A DNA stretch of 63,460 nt from Magnetococcales bacterium (GTDB lineage: Bacteria; Pseudomonadota; Magnetococcia; Magnetococcales; JADFYX01): assembly GCA_015231305.1 (NCBI GenBank), contig JADGBW010000006.1, positions 1 through 63,460 of the forward strand. Reading direction: 5' to 3'. A program made the position numbers and the translations under genes. The stretch's first letter is position 1; each line of letters opens with the position of its first letter. Under the pieces are notes generated by a model that made no database searches, was not told where the DNA came from, and was given only the letters and a program-made list of their open reading frames with translations. This document shows positions 17,036 through 26,461 of this stretch, piece by piece.

Positions 17036-18565
17036 TTAATCCCCAGAATAACTCCCCCCAACCCGATATTGAATTGCCTCAGCAAGGTGTTCTACGCCAA
17101 TGTTGGACGAATCAGCAAGATCTGCAATGGTTCGAGCTACACGACGCAAGCGGTTGTGGGTGCGAGCTGAGAAAGATAGCTTTCTTCCGGCATTCAACAA
17201 TAAAGATTGGCTATCTTTATCAAGTGCTGCATTTTTTTCTAATATTTTACCATCGAGTGAAGAATTTAAAACTCCAGCTCCATTACGTGCATATTGTCGT
17301 TCTCTAGCAGCAACTACACGCAGCCTAATTTCAGATGAAGACTCACCTGTAGGTAGCTCTATTAAATTTTCATGTGGTACTGGAGGTACTTCTACATGGA
17401 GATCAATTCGGTCCATTAAAGGCCCTGACAACCTTGCTCGATATTGTTCTATACGCGCCTGATTACAACGACACTCACGATATGGGTTACCAAGATGACC
17501 ACATGGACAAGGGTTAAAAGCAGCTACAAGCTGAAAGTCAGCAGGAAACCTAGCAGAACGAGCAGCACGAGATATATTCACCTCCCCTGCCTCTAAAGGC
17601 TCTCGTAATACCTCTAAGGTACTACGCCCAAACTCTGGTATTTCATCAAGAAAAAGCACCCCACGATGAGCTAAACTCACCTCTCCTGGTTTAGGTATAC
17701 TACCACCACCAACCAATGCTCCCTGAGATGAGTTATGATGAGGAGATCGAAATGGACGCACACCAACAATAGGCTGTCCAGCATGGAGCTTTCCTGCTAC
17801 TGAATGGATAGCAGTTACTTCCAAGGCTTCATCAAGAGACATATCTGGCAGCAGGCCAGGAAGACAACGAGCCAATAAAGTTTTGCCAGAACCCGGAGGA
17901 CCACTCATAATAAGGTTATGGCCACCAGCAGCTACTACCTCTAAAGATTGCTTGGCATGCTCTTGACCTTTTACATCACCCATATCCCGCACCAAACGAC
18001 TCTCTTCACCCACCCAATCTTGTAGGCCAGTTGTCACTACTGGTTTAAGAGGCTCCTCGGCTAAAAGGTGACGAACAAGCTCAAGAAAAGTAGTAGGAGC
18101 AACAACACTAAGCTCCTCAATTAATGCTGCCTCTACTCCATTCTCTTTTGGTACAATTAACTCAGTAAAACCATCACGTTTAGCATATAGCGCAGCTGGT
18201 AATGCTCCAGTTATGGGCCGTAAGCGACCATCCAAAGAAAGCTCACCCATAACAACTCGGCTATCCATAACCTGTTGTGGCAAACTACCCATAGCTACCA
18301 AAAGCCCTAAAGCCATAGGCAGGTCATAAGCCGAACCAACCTTAGGTAGATGAGCTGGAGCAAGATTTATAGTGATACGCCGAGTGGGAATTTTATAACC
18401 AGAATTAACAAGTGCAGCTCGAACCCTATCTTTAGCCTCACGTACAGTTGCTTCAGGAAGTCCAACTATACTCAATGCTGGCAAACCACGGCTTAAATCA
18501 ACTTCAACCTCAACAGGAACCCCAACCACTCCTTCAAGAGCAATGGTGTTAATACGAGCCAGCAT
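17036..18565 (-). CDS. comM: YifB/ComM-family Mg-chelatase-like AAA+ ATPase
   Basis: ComM is a hexameric AAA+ helicase that extends branch migration during natural transformation; the family was named for its likeness to magnesium chelatase. An amino-terminal Lon-protease-like fold domain (LPALSIVGLPEATVREAKDR) is followed by the ATPase domain with Walker A SGPPGSGKT (near 225), Walker B GVLFLDEIPEF, and the zinc-finger-like CPCG...C.C segment (FNPCPCGHLGNP). The 509 residues are full length. Its presence suggests, but does not prove, natural competence. Confidence 0.95.
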   Translation of the reverse strand: MLARINTIALEGVVGVPVEVEVDLSRGLPALSIVGLPEATVREAKDRVRAALVNSGYKIPTRRITINLAPAHLPKVGSAYDLPMALGLLVAMGSLPQQVMDSRVVMGELSLDGRLRPITGALPAALYAKRDGFTELIVPKENGVEAALIEELSVVAPTTFLELVRHLLAEEPLKPVVTTGLQDWVGEESRLVRDMGDVKGQEHAKQSLEVVAAGGHNLIMSGPPGSGKTLLARCLPGLLPDMSLDEALEVTAIHSVAGKLHAGQPIVGVRPFRSPHHNSSQGALVGGGSIPKPGEVSLAHRGVLFLDEIPEFGRSTLEVLREPLEAGEVNISRAARSARFPADFQLVAAFNPCPCGHLGNPYRECRCNQARIEQYRARLSGPLMDRIDLHVEVPPVPHENLIELPTGESSSEIRLRVVAARERQYARNGAGVLNSSLDGKILEKNAALDKDSQSLLLNAGRKLSFSARTHNRLRRVARTIADLADSSNIGVEHLAEAIQYRVGGSYSGD

Positions 18566-18818
18566 AGTTAAAATTTTCCTTGAGATTATGTGATAAATCT
18601 AAATGTTTTTTTATTTTCAATTTTATTTTAAGTTTTCAACCAAAATTCACCATCACATAGAAAGAAAAATTGGCTTTCTTATAGTTTAGTTATGCATATT
18701 ACAACTGAAATTGTCATTTTGCAACAGGATAACTTTAATAAGAAAGATAAACAGCAATAACCCCATCAATATAAATAGTTTGCAGTGATTTGAGGATATT
18801 TTGGATAAGAGGAGGTTT

Positions 18819-18878
18819 TTGAAGAAAAGAAAAAAGCAAAATATCGAGCTTGCTCAAAGGCGCAAGAAAAATGACTAG
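18819..18878 (+). CDS. Possible 19-residue basic peptide
   Basis: A TTG at 18819 follows GAGGAGG with a 3-base gap (short for normal initiation) and opens a 19-codon frame to a TAG at 18876. The product would be very basic (KKRKKQ... QRRKKND). A terminator starts five bases later. It could equally be part of a non-coding small RNA. I do not recognise it. Confidence 0.25.
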   Translation: MKKRKKQNIELAQRRKKND

Positions 18879-18882
18879 CATT

Positions 18883-18908
18883 GCCCCTAACTTGTAGGGG
18901 CTTTGTTT
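18883..18908 (+). terminator. Plus-strand intrinsic terminator
   Basis: The stem GCCCCT/AGGGGC with a 7-base loop is followed by TTTGTTTT. The T run is on the plus side only, although both flanking annotated genes are on the minus strand, so it points to an unannotated plus-strand transcript. Confidence 0.6.
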
Positions 18909-18921
18909 TAAAATTTTTTAT

Positions 18922-20349
18922 TTATGAATGATATACTAAAACCCGTTTTTCTAACATATCATCCATGGCATAACGTACACCCTCCCGGCCCAAGCCAGAA
19001 TCTTTTAAACCGCCATAGGGCATGTTATCTACCCTAAACGATGGTACATCGTTATGAACTACACCACCTACTTCAAGGGCATCAAACCCCCGCATAACAG
19101 TGGAAAAATCGTCAGTAAAAAGACCACACTGCAAACCAAATTTTGAATCGTTAACTCTATTAAAAGCATCTTCCATATCATCCACCGCAGTTAAAGTAAC
19201 CACAGGGCCAAAGGCCTCTTCAGATGATATTCTAGATCTAGAATCAACCTCTTCTAATATGGTTGCAGCCATACTATTACCCTGCCCTACATCAGCTACG
19301 CTGTTTCCTGTAATAACCTCTGCACCTTGCACAACAGCTTCTTGAACCCAATCCAACAAACGTTGCCTGTTGTTGCTATCAATCATGGGGCCTAATGTGG
19401 TTTTAGGGTCAAGGGGATCACCAGGAACCAATGCTTCAGCAGCTTTTTTAAACCTAGCTCTAAATTCGCCAATAATTTCTTGATGTAGAAATATTCTCTG
19501 TACAGAGATGCATACCTGCCCACATTGGTAAAACGCCCCCATTACGGATCTTGCAATCAACCAGTCCCAATCTTTTACATCTTTATCAACAATAAGCCCG
19601 GCGTTGCCTCCCAGTTCTAACAGTACTTTTTTCCTGCCAGCATCTCTCTTCATCTGCCAGCCAATTTCTGGTGAACCGGTAAAACTCAACAAATTTATTC
19701 TATCGTCTTCAACTAACATCTGCCCCGCTTGTCTATCACAAGGCAAAACAGAAAAAGCACCTTTTGGCCAGCCAGAATCTTGAACAATCTCTGCTAACAT
19801 TAGTGCGGTTAAAGGAGTTTTAGAGGCAGGTTTTAAAATTACAGGACAACCAGTCGCAATTGCTGGAGCAATTTTATGAATTGCCAAGTTTAGCGGAAAA
19901 TTAAATGGAGCAATGGCAGATACCACACCAACAGGATATTTACGCACCAAAGCCCTACGACCAGCTCCCATGGAGTTAACCCCAAGGTCAAACGCTTCAC
20001 CCTGTATACGGGTAGCCTCACCAACTGCTATGTCAAATGTGGCAATTGCTCTTGCTAGCTCTAAGCGTGATTCAGAAATTGTTTTACCATTCTCTTGGCT
20101 TAAAACACGAGCAAATTCCTCTTTACGCCTTTCCATACCATCGCGGATAAAAGCCAAGGCATCAGCACGCTGGTAAGGTTCTAGCTTACTGGTTTCAGGA
20201 AGAGAGGCAACTGCGGCATCTAATGCTAAATTTATCTCATGGGTTCCACACTGAGCAACACTATCTACCAGCTCACCGTTATAAGGATTAACCACATTTA
20301 AAGTTTTACCAGTGCTAACCCAATCTCCAGCTAAATAGGCCTCTTTCAT
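18922..20349 (-). CDS. NAD(P)-dependent aldehyde dehydrogenase
   Basis: A member of the aldehyde dehydrogenase superfamily, oxidising an aldehyde to an acid or acyl product with NAD(P). The 475 residues show the cofactor motif FTGSPEIGWQM (near 215), the general-base glutamate in LELGGNAG, and the catalytic cysteine in QCGQVCISVQR (near 280). AIAPFNFPLN and the ending GGLKDSGLGREGVRYAM are also typical. The substrate cannot be named: succinate-semialdehyde, lactaldehyde and phospho-aldehyde enzymes all look similar. It stands alone. Confidence 0.9.
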   Translation of the reverse strand: MKEAYLAGDWVSTGKTLNVVNPYNGELVDSVAQCGTHEINLALDAAVASLPETSKLEPYQRADALAFIRDGMERRKEEFARVLSQENGKTISESRLELARAIATFDIAVGEATRIQGEAFDLGVNSMGAGRRALVRKYPVGVVSAIAPFNFPLNLAIHKIAPAIATGCPVILKPASKTPLTALMLAEIVQDSGWPKGAFSVLPCDRQAGQMLVEDDRINLLSFTGSPEIGWQMKRDAGRKKVLLELGGNAGLIVDKDVKDWDWLIARSVMGAFYQCGQVCISVQRIFLHQEIIGEFRARFKKAAEALVPGDPLDPKTTLGPMIDSNNRQRLLDWVQEAVVQGAEVITGNSVADVGQGNSMAATILEEVDSRSRISSEEAFGPVVTLTAVDDMEDAFNRVNDSKFGLQCGLFTDDFSTVMRGFDALEVGGVVHNDVPSFRVDNMPYGGLKDSGLGREGVRYAMDDMLEKRVLVYHS

Positions 20350-20526
20350 AACAATCTCCTATCCGGTATAAGGGCAATAAAAAATGCACATCCATTGTAG
20401 TTATATTTTATGCCAAGGATCAGCCTTGATAAATTACAATGAGTATATCTATTTTCTTCAAAGCTACTGTAAAATAAAAAAACAGGAGAAATATGGATAT
20501 ATTATTTATTGTTACCCTAAATTAGC

Positions 20527-20781
20527 TCAACTTTTTTGTGCTAAAGCTGCCTCTAACTCTAAAACCTGTTTTTCTAAATCATCTACTTTAATCCGGGTGT
20601 TGCTCAACAAAGTTTGGGCAGCATCAAATTCGTCTCTTGTTACCAAATCAAAATGCTCAACCCCCTCCCGTACAACATCACGTAACTGCCTGATCATCTC
20701 TTGGCGACTCTCACCAACCATATTAACCACACCCATAATGTTTTGGGTAATTTGGTCTAGCATTACATTATCAATTTGCAT
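20527..20781 (-). CDS. ubiK: Ubiquinone biosynthesis accessory factor UbiK (BMFP family)
   Basis: UbiK is a small coiled-coil protein that binds lipids and helps the UbiJ/Ubi complex in ubiquinone synthesis. The 84 residues start MQIDNVMLDQI, have an amphipathic helix, and end in a long coiled coil (TRDEFDAAQTLLSNTRIKVDDL and on), which is the membrane-fusogenic-protein family pattern. It lies 25 bases after ubiV on the same strand, so it is probably cotranscribed with ubiU and ubiV. Confidence 0.85.
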   Translation of the reverse strand: MQIDNVMLDQITQNIMGVVNMVGESRQEMIRQLRDVVREGVEHFDLVTRDEFDAAQTLLSNTRIKVDDLEKQVLELEAALAQKS

Positions 20782-20806
20782 TTTGTTGCCTCTTGTTATT
20801 CTCTAG

Positions 20807-21703
20807 TTACTGAACAAATTCTAATCCTGGTCGCTCATGAAAATAACCGTTGCAAAATGGATCGTTACCATTTATTTCCAACAGTTTTGCTATGGCTTCC
20901 TGGCTTTCTATTTTGCCGTCCATAGTGCTTTTCCAAATTTTCACCACGTCCTTCATGTTTTTGCTTTGTGGCGACAAACGCAGGATATCTACTTTCATTT
21001 TTTGTAATGTTTTTAAATCTGCAATTAGATTGTAGACTAATTCTGACATTGTTTCTATGCCATTAATAACCAAAAACTGCTTGTTTTCTTGGGTATGCAT
21101 AGGCATACCATCAGGATAATCACCACATTTATACTGACAATTTCCCTTAGGCAGATTAAATGCACGGGCAGTATAACAACGGGCAGAAAAAGTTAATGGC
21201 AGTCTACCATAAGCAAACACCTCGGACTCTATACTCTTAACATCTCGACAAACGCCAGATATGTAATTAGCAGAAAGCTCTACTGGAAGCACAACACGTT
21301 CAACACCAACTTCTTTAAGAAAGTCCAAAGTCTCAGGGTTGTATGAGCAAATATGAGGGCCGGCTACCATCGGTTGTCCTTCACCTACCCCAATTGAAGC
21401 CATATCGTTAGCTTCTATACGTAGTCCGGCATCTTTTGCTAATTTTGCCATTTTACGAATTTCTACCTGTTCTTCCTCTGTCATAACCAAGCCAAGCATA
21501 GACAAAACAACCTCTTTGCCAGAACTTTTCAGCTCCTTTGCTAGCTTAACCAACTCTTTAGGGCTTAGGTGTAACCTTTTAGAGCAGACAACCTCACCTA
21601 TGTAGAGAATATCAGCATCGGTTTCAAAAGCCATCTTTTTATAAAAATCGGTAATGCCCTTTTTACCCCAATCAAAGAGGCAAGGCCCAATGGAAATTCT
21701 CAT
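20807..21703 (-). CDS. ubiV: Oxygen-independent ubiquinone hydroxylation protein UbiV (U32 family)
   Basis: UbiV works with UbiU to hydroxylate the ubiquinone ring without oxygen. The four cysteines that bind the [4Fe-4S] cluster in E. coli UbiV have counterparts here at Cys40, Cys176, Cys189 and Cys193, with the same 13 and 4 spacing for the last three. The 298 residues match the family. It starts two bases after ubiU. The peptidase-U32 name often given to this family is historical; no protease activity is implied. Confidence 0.95.
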   Translation of the reverse strand: MRISIGPCLFDWGKKGITDFYKKMAFETDADILYIGEVVCSKRLHLSPKELVKLAKELKSSGKEVVLSMLGLVMTEEEQVEIRKMAKLAKDAGLRIEANDMASIGVGEGQPMVAGPHICSYNPETLDFLKEVGVERVVLPVELSANYISGVCRDVKSIESEVFAYGRLPLTFSARCYTARAFNLPKGNCQYKCGDYPDGMPMHTQENKQFLVINGIETMSELVYNLIADLKTLQKMKVDILRLSPQSKNMKDVVKIWKSTMDGKIESQEAIAKLLEINGNDPFCNGYFHERPGLEFVQ

Positions 21704-21705
21704 AA

Positions 21706-22710
21706 TTACTGCCAGTCCTCTTGATAAGTTCCCAATGTGTGGGTTGCACCTTCAGAAGTGGTGTTTAATGTTTTAATCCACTTACCCTTGGGGCGGAATT
21801 TTTCTGGTGAGCTATAATAGGCATCAACAGCCTTACGGAAGGTCTTAGTTACTGTACCAACATAAGATTTTGTACGTTGTCGTCCTTCAATTTTTAAAGA
21901 GACAACACCTGCTTCAATAACCTCTGGTAACATTTCAAGTACGTTAAGAGAGCTAGGCTCCTCCATGGTATGATAAACTTTTTTATTAGCCTCAAAGCGT
22001 CCTTTGCAAATAGTAGGATATGCAGCATCTTCATCTGCTTCATATTCTGCTATTAATACATCGCCAAGCCTAGTTTGCAACTTATCACCACGGTTTTCAA
22101 AACGAACAGCCCGCGCTGGAGAACAAACACCCTCTATGTTAGGTGAGACTCCCGTGACATATGAAGAGAGATAACAACGCCCCTCTGCCATTACACACAA
22201 ACCTCCAAAAGCAAAAACCTCCATCTCAATGTCGGTTTTTTCTCCAAGCTTTTTAATCTCTTCAACGGTTAAAACTCGCGGTAGAATAACCCGTGTGATG
22301 TTAAAATGCTTTTTATAAAAATTTATTGCCTCATAGTTACTAGCAGAGGCTTGTACAGAGAGGTGAATAGGTAGGTCAGGATGTTTTTCGCGACAATATT
22401 TAAGTAGGGCTAAATTTGCTAGAATAATAGCATCAGCACCAATTTTGGCGGCAATATCTACTGTTTTATACCAGATATCAGGCTTATCAACCTGGGGAAA
22501 GGTATTTAAAACTACATTGCCTTTAACCTTATTTCTGTGGGCATATCGCAACCCCTCAATAGCCTCTTTTTCACTAAAATTCAAACCTTCAAAGTTACGT
22601 GCATTAGTGGCATTGCGGAACCCGAAATATACAGCATCAGCCCCATTATCAACTGCTGCCCTTAAAGATGGTAAATTTCCAGCGGGGGCAAGTACTTCAA
22701 TTTTGTTCAT
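21706..22710 (-). CDS. ubiU: Oxygen-independent ubiquinone hydroxylation protein UbiU (U32 family)
   Basis: Partner of UbiV. The [4Fe-4S] ligands correspond to Cys172, Cys179, Cys196 and Cys235, which have the same relative spacing (7, 17, 39) as the known cysteines of E. coli UbiU. The amino terminus MNKIEVLAPAGNLPSLRAAV and GEGRCYLSS-type region are family signatures. The length (334) is normal. It leads a ubiU-ubiV-ubiK operon; the third anaerobic protein, UbiT, is not in the window. Confidence 0.95.
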   Translation of the reverse strand: MNKIEVLAPAGNLPSLRAAVDNGADAVYFGFRNATNARNFEGLNFSEKEAIEGLRYAHRNKVKGNVVLNTFPQVDKPDIWYKTVDIAAKIGADAIILANLALLKYCREKHPDLPIHLSVQASASNYEAINFYKKHFNITRVILPRVLTVEEIKKLGEKTDIEMEVFAFGGLCVMAEGRCYLSSYVTGVSPNIEGVCSPARAVRFENRGDKLQTRLGDVLIAEYEADEDAAYPTICKGRFEANKKVYHTMEEPSSLNVLEMLPEVIEAGVVSLKIEGRQRTKSYVGTVTKTFRKAVDAYYSSPEKFRPKGKWIKTLNTTSEGATHTLGTYQEDWQ

Positions 22711-22877
22711 GTTAATCTCGATAATTTAATAATAGATACATGATGAATAAATATACTTTTTAATAGTGTCTACCATTAGAGTCTATATCACCTTGTTGGT
22801 TCAAGGCAAAATTATGATTTAAACTAATAAATTAAATTTTTCATTAGGTGTTAAATATATAAAATACCCAATTAAGG

Positions 22878-23513
22878 TTAAATATTTGGCCACGCCTTGT
22901 ATAAATCATGGTGTATCTCTAGCCTATCAAGAATGCGACCTACAATAAAATCGATAAGTTCGTCAATAGTTGAAGGGCGATTATAAAAACCCGGTGCAGC
23001 TGGTAACATAATAACACCAAGACGCGACAAAGCGAGCATATTTTCAAGATGAATAGGAGAAAAAGGGCTCTCTCGTGGTACCATTATCAATCTACCTTGC
23101 TCCTTGATGGTTACGTCAGCTCCACGTTCTATTAAATTTTCAGATATACCATGGCGTACCCTAGCTAAAGTACCCATTGAACATGGGCATATAACCATAT
23201 CTCGGCGACCACCAGAACCTGAAGCAACAGGAGATATCCAATCTTTTAGCCCATAATGTTTTAGAGTTTTAGATTTTTTATTATCTAAGCTGTTATTAGC
23301 AGTGGAATTAAAATATGCTAAGATATCTTTAACCACGTTATCTCCATCACCTTGCAACTCAAGGCCACACTCCTGTTTAATAACAACACGGGCAGGGTCA
23401 GACAATAGCAAGTCAACTGAGCGGTCAGCTTTTAAGAGTAACTCTATCAAGCGTAAGCTATATAGAGCACCAGAGGCTCCCGTTATAGCTACAAGGATTG
23501 GATTTTTTGGCAT
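22878..23513 (-). CDS. ubiX: Flavin prenyltransferase UbiX
   Basis: UbiX makes prenylated FMN, the cofactor of the UbiD decarboxylase in ubiquinone synthesis. The flavoprotein fold starts with VAITGASGALYSLRLIELL (residues 8-26), and CPCSMGTLARVRHGISENLIERGADV is the FMN/prenyl-phosphate site. PRESPFSPIHLENMLALSRLGV and the PAAPGFYNRP loop follow. The 211 residues match the family. It lies near ubiUVK but about 170 bases upstream, so it may have its own promoter. Confidence 0.96.
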   Translation of the reverse strand: MPKNPILVAITGASGALYSLRLIELLLKADRSVDLLLSDPARVVIKQECGLELQGDGDNVVKDILAYFNSTANNSLDNKKSKTLKHYGLKDWISPVASGSGGRRDMVICPCSMGTLARVRHGISENLIERGADVTIKEQGRLIMVPRESPFSPIHLENMLALSRLGVIMLPAAPGFYNRPSTIDELIDFIVGRILDRLEIHHDLYKAWPNI

Positions 23514-23552
23514 ATCAAGTTAAATATAATAGCTACAAAAAAAAAGGAACAA

Positions 23553-24494
23553 GTGGTGTCTGTCTATACTCATCTTAACATAAACGAACTAAGCACAGTT
23601 GTCACCCGGTTGAAACTAGACCCTATAAAGAGCTTAGAAGGAATTTCAGCAGGGGTTGTCAATACTAACTATAAACTTACGACTGAAACTCAACAATATG
23701 TACTTACCCTAGTTGAAGATCCCCATGAAGGAGACGCTCTACCTTTTATAGCTGATTTGTTAACACACTTGGCAAAAAAAGGTATACCCTGCCCCCACCC
23801 TGTTACAGACCAACAAGGCAAAGCCTATTTTATTATCAAAGATAGACCTTCATTACTTGCAGGCTTTTTAACTGGTAGCTCACCTATACTACAATCTTCA
23901 AACCACTGTTTTGAAATTGGCAAAATATTGGCTAAAATTCATCTTGCAGGGGCAGATTTTCCACAATCAAGAAAAAACTCTATGGGGCCAAGCAGGTGGT
24001 TAAAGCTACTAAATAAAATTGGCCCTTTGTTGCAAAAAAAAGACCCTACTACTTTGGAACTATTATTAAATGAACTAAAATGGCTAGATAACAACTACCA
24101 AAATTTAGAGCTTCCAAGTGGGTTGTGTCATGGAGATTTATTTCCAGATAACAGCCTGTTTTTAGAAGAAAAGATAACAGGAGTAATTGACTTTTTCTTT
24201 GCTTGTCATGATCTGTATATCTACGATATTGCCGTAATTAGAAATGCATGGTGTTTTGATGTTAATGGTAAGTCTATTCCAGGATATTGGAAAAAACTTC
24301 TTAGTGGATATACAGAGGTAAGAGCCCTAACTGAAAATGAAAAAAAACATTTAACAACTGCCTCTCGCGCTGCTGCGCTGCGCTTTTCCTTAACCAGACT
24401 TCACGACAATTATTTTCCCCGCAGCGGAGAAACAGTAACAAAAAAAGATCCTCAACCTTTTATAGAACGCTTAAAATATTTTCGTCAGTTATAA
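23553..24494 (+). CDS. thrB: Homoserine kinase (aminoglycoside-phosphotransferase fold)
   Basis: Phosphorylates L-homoserine in threonine synthesis. It belongs to the ThrB type found in Pseudomonas and alphaproteobacteria that has the choline-kinase/APH fold, not the GHMP fold of E. coli. The amino-terminal VYTHLNINEL is characteristic, and LCHGDLFPDNSLF (near 190) with GVIDFFFACHD is the catalytic and metal-binding region. A GTG start is used (23553 or 23556) with AAGGA five to eight bases upstream. It is convergent with the LysR gene, with only 5 bases between the stops. Confidence 0.93.
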   Translation: MVSVYTHLNINELSTVVTRLKLDPIKSLEGISAGVVNTNYKLTTETQQYVLTLVEDPHEGDALPFIADLLTHLAKKGIPCPHPVTDQQGKAYFIIKDRPSLLAGFLTGSSPILQSSNHCFEIGKILAKIHLAGADFPQSRKNSMGPSRWLKLLNKIGPLLQKKDPTTLELLLNELKWLDNNYQNLELPSGLCHGDLFPDNSLFLEEKITGVIDFFFACHDLYIYDIAVIRNAWCFDVNGKSIPGYWKKLLSGYTEVRALTENEKKHLTTASRAAALRFSLTRLHDNYFPRSGETVTKKDPQPFIERLKYFRQL

Positions 24495-24499
24495 TTTAC

Positions 24500-25408
24500 T
24501 TACTTTTTATGGTCCCAATACGGATTGTTGCCAAATCTTTTAACTAAAAAATCAACAAAAACCCTCACCTTAGCAGAAAGATGCCTATTGTGGTGATACA
24601 GTGCATAAAGACCTGTCTCTTTAATTTGATATTCACACAACGTTTTTTTAAGAGTTCCTGCTAAAAGGTCTTGCCCAACTATAAATGTTGGAAGAATAGC
24701 AAGCCCTTGTCCTTGTAAAACAATCTGACGAATAGCATCACCACTATTTACTCTAATTCTGCTTTTTATACTAACTACTTCATCACCTTTTTCAGATTGA
24801 AAGTGCCAGTTATCTCCGCTACGACTATAACTGTAAGCAATACAGTTATGTTTAACAATATCATCAAGAGATTTAGGTTCTCCATGCTCACTAAAATATT
24901 GTGGAGAAGCACACAACACAGACTTCAATGGGGCTAAACGACGGGCAATAAGGCTTGAATCAACCATATCACCACCTCTAATAGCCAAATCAAAACCTTC
25001 TGTTAAAATATCTACAAACCTATCACTCATATCAAGGTCAATCTCTATATCAGGCCAAATAGCCATAAATTCTGCAATAGCCGAAGCTAAATGGTAAATA
25101 CCAAAGCTCATTGGTGCGCTAATTCGTAATAGCCCGCTAGGTGCTGCATGAAGGTCTTTAACAGATCTCTCCGCCTCTTCCAAATCTGCTAAAATCAATT
25201 TACATCGTTGTAGATAATCCTTCCCCTCTGTAGTTAGGCGAATCTGTCTGGTAGTACGGTTAAAAAGCCTTACTGAAAGTTGCTCCTCCAACAAGCCAAT
25301 ATATTTACTAACTACCGCTTTAGATAACCGCATATTACGAGCAGCAGCAGAAAAGCTACCAACTTCTGTTACTTTTACAAATGTCTGCATCAAGCGAAAT
25401 CTGTCCAT
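24500..25408 (-). CDS. LysR-family transcriptional regulator
   Basis: An amino-terminal winged-helix domain (residues 1-60, with the AARNMRLSKAVVSKYIGLLEEQ helix-turn-helix) is followed by the effector-binding domain. The 302 residues are typical. LysR proteins usually control a divergent neighbour, so the likely target is the CDGSH-b561-YceI group starting at 25601. The 192-base gap between them is the expected operator region. The effector is unknown. Confidence 0.92.
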   Translation of the reverse strand: MDRFRLMQTFVKVTEVGSFSAAARNMRLSKAVVSKYIGLLEEQLSVRLFNRTTRQIRLTTEGKDYLQRCKLILADLEEAERSVKDLHAAPSGLLRISAPMSFGIYHLASAIAEFMAIWPDIEIDLDMSDRFVDILTEGFDLAIRGGDMVDSSLIARRLAPLKSVLCASPQYFSEHGEPKSLDDIVKHNCIAYSYSRSGDNWHFQSEKGDEVVSIKSRIRVNSGDAIRQIVLQGQGLAILPTFIVGQDLLAGTLKKTLCEYQIKETGLYALYHHNRHLSAKVRVFVDFLVKRFGNNPYWDHKK

Positions 25409-25600
25409 TAAACCACCCTTTCTATTGTCTACATTTTATGAACAATAATGTCACAATAAACTATATTGTCAACATCAAATATCGACTGTATATTGCAAAT
25501 CATCTTAACTAACACTTATCAAATATTTAACAGTTAGCAGTAATTGCAAAGCAACAATTGCTAAAAAACCAGTTAACACTATATTTTAAGGAGTTACATC

Positions 25601-25816
25601 ATGTCTAAACCAGTAATTGCCCAACTACCAGCAGGTTCTCATCATGTTTGTATGTGTGGAAAAAGTAAAAACAAACCATACTGTGATGGCTCCCACAAAG
25701 GTAGCGGCATCACCCCTGCTGCGGTAGAACTTAATAAACCTGAACAGGTTGCTATATGTGCTTGTGGTAAGAGCAACACAGCACCATTTTGTGATGGCTC
25801 TCATAAAAATCTATGA
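25601..25816 (+). CDS. CDGSH iron-sulfur domain protein (two domains)
   Basis: A 71-residue protein with two CDGSH-type [2Fe-2S] sites. Each has the C-x-C...C-x-x-x-H form: CMCGKSKNKPYCDGSH near 16-31 and CACGKSNTAPFCDGSH near 54-69. Such two-domain proteins are thought to carry electrons or clusters. AAGGAG is placed about ten bases before the ATG. It leads a group with a cytochrome b561 and a YceI protein, divergent from a LysR gene. Confidence 0.92.
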   Translation: MSKPVIAQLPAGSHHVCMCGKSKNKPYCDGSHKGSGITPAAVELNKPEQVAICACGKSNTAPFCDGSHKNL

Positions 25817-25869
25817 AAATTCCATCTAAGCTATAACAAACATGTTTTTTAGCTAAGGATACCTAAGCT

Positions 25870-26424
25870 ATGTTAAATGAAACTGAAAAAAAAATGCCTG
25901 CCCGCTATAACGGTTTTGCCCGCTTACTCCACTGGCTTATGGCAGTTTTAGTTCTAGGTTTAGCAGCTTTAGGTTTTTATATGGTCACTCTCACTTATTA
26001 CGACCCATGGTATAGAACAGCACCAGACCTACACCGCTCCTTTGGGGTTATCGCATTTATCTTGGTTATAATACGTTGGGTTTGGCGCAAGAAAAAACCA
26101 CCACCAGCAATGTCGCAAACTTTAAAACCAATAGAGAAGATGGCAGCACATTTGGTACATCATCTCCTCTACGGACTACTTTTTATACTACCCATTAGCG
26201 GATATTTTATTACTACTGCTAAAGGAGATGCAGTAAATGTTTTTGGCCTGTTTACAATACCTGCTCTATTTGAGAAACAGCCAGTTGCAAACTTAGAAGA
26301 TATAGCAGGGTTTATTCATTTTGGGTTGGCAGTATTTTTACTAGTCATAGTTGCTCTTCACATTGCAGGAGGACTAAAACACCATTTTATTGAAAAAGAT
26401 GATACACTTACACGAATGTTATAA
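25870..26424 (+). CDS. Cytochrome b561 family protein
   Basis: A four-helix membrane di-haem cytochrome. The 184 residues begin RYNGFARLLHWLMAVL, with the first haem histidine, then DLHRSFGV, then HLVHHLLYGLLFILPISGYF, and near the end LHIAGGLKHHF. These are the histidines of the prokaryotic b561 family. It sits between a CDGSH protein and YceI, a common pairing; b561 may reduce quinone or transfer electrons to superoxide in some relatives. The partner is not defined here. Confidence 0.93.
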   Translation: MLNETEKKMPARYNGFARLLHWLMAVLVLGLAALGFYMVTLTYYDPWYRTAPDLHRSFGVIAFILVIIRWVWRKKKPPPAMSQTLKPIEKMAAHLVHHLLYGLLFILPISGYFITTAKGDAVNVFGLFTIPALFEKQPVANLEDIAGFIHFGLAVFLLVIVALHIAGGLKHHFIEKDDTLTRML

Positions 26425-26461
26425 CTAATTAATATTATTAAAATAAAACCAGGAGCCAACA

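Larger units (their letters stand above)
18566..18921. other. Intergenic region with a possible small transcript
   Basis: Between the comM start and the end of the aldehyde dehydrogenase gene, both on the minus strand. The plus strand shows a promoter-like pair (TTGTCA and TTTAAT, 17 apart, near 18711-18739), then a tiny open frame behind a GAGGAGG sequence, then a hairpin with a T run at 18883-18908. That order would make a separate plus-strand transcript of about 160 bases. Confidence 0.35.

Noticed and set aside
20807-22710. Collagenase/peptidase U32 annotation for the two Ubi genes
   Set aside because: The cysteine spacing matches UbiU and UbiV, which act as Fe-S hydroxylation proteins; no protease residues are implied.
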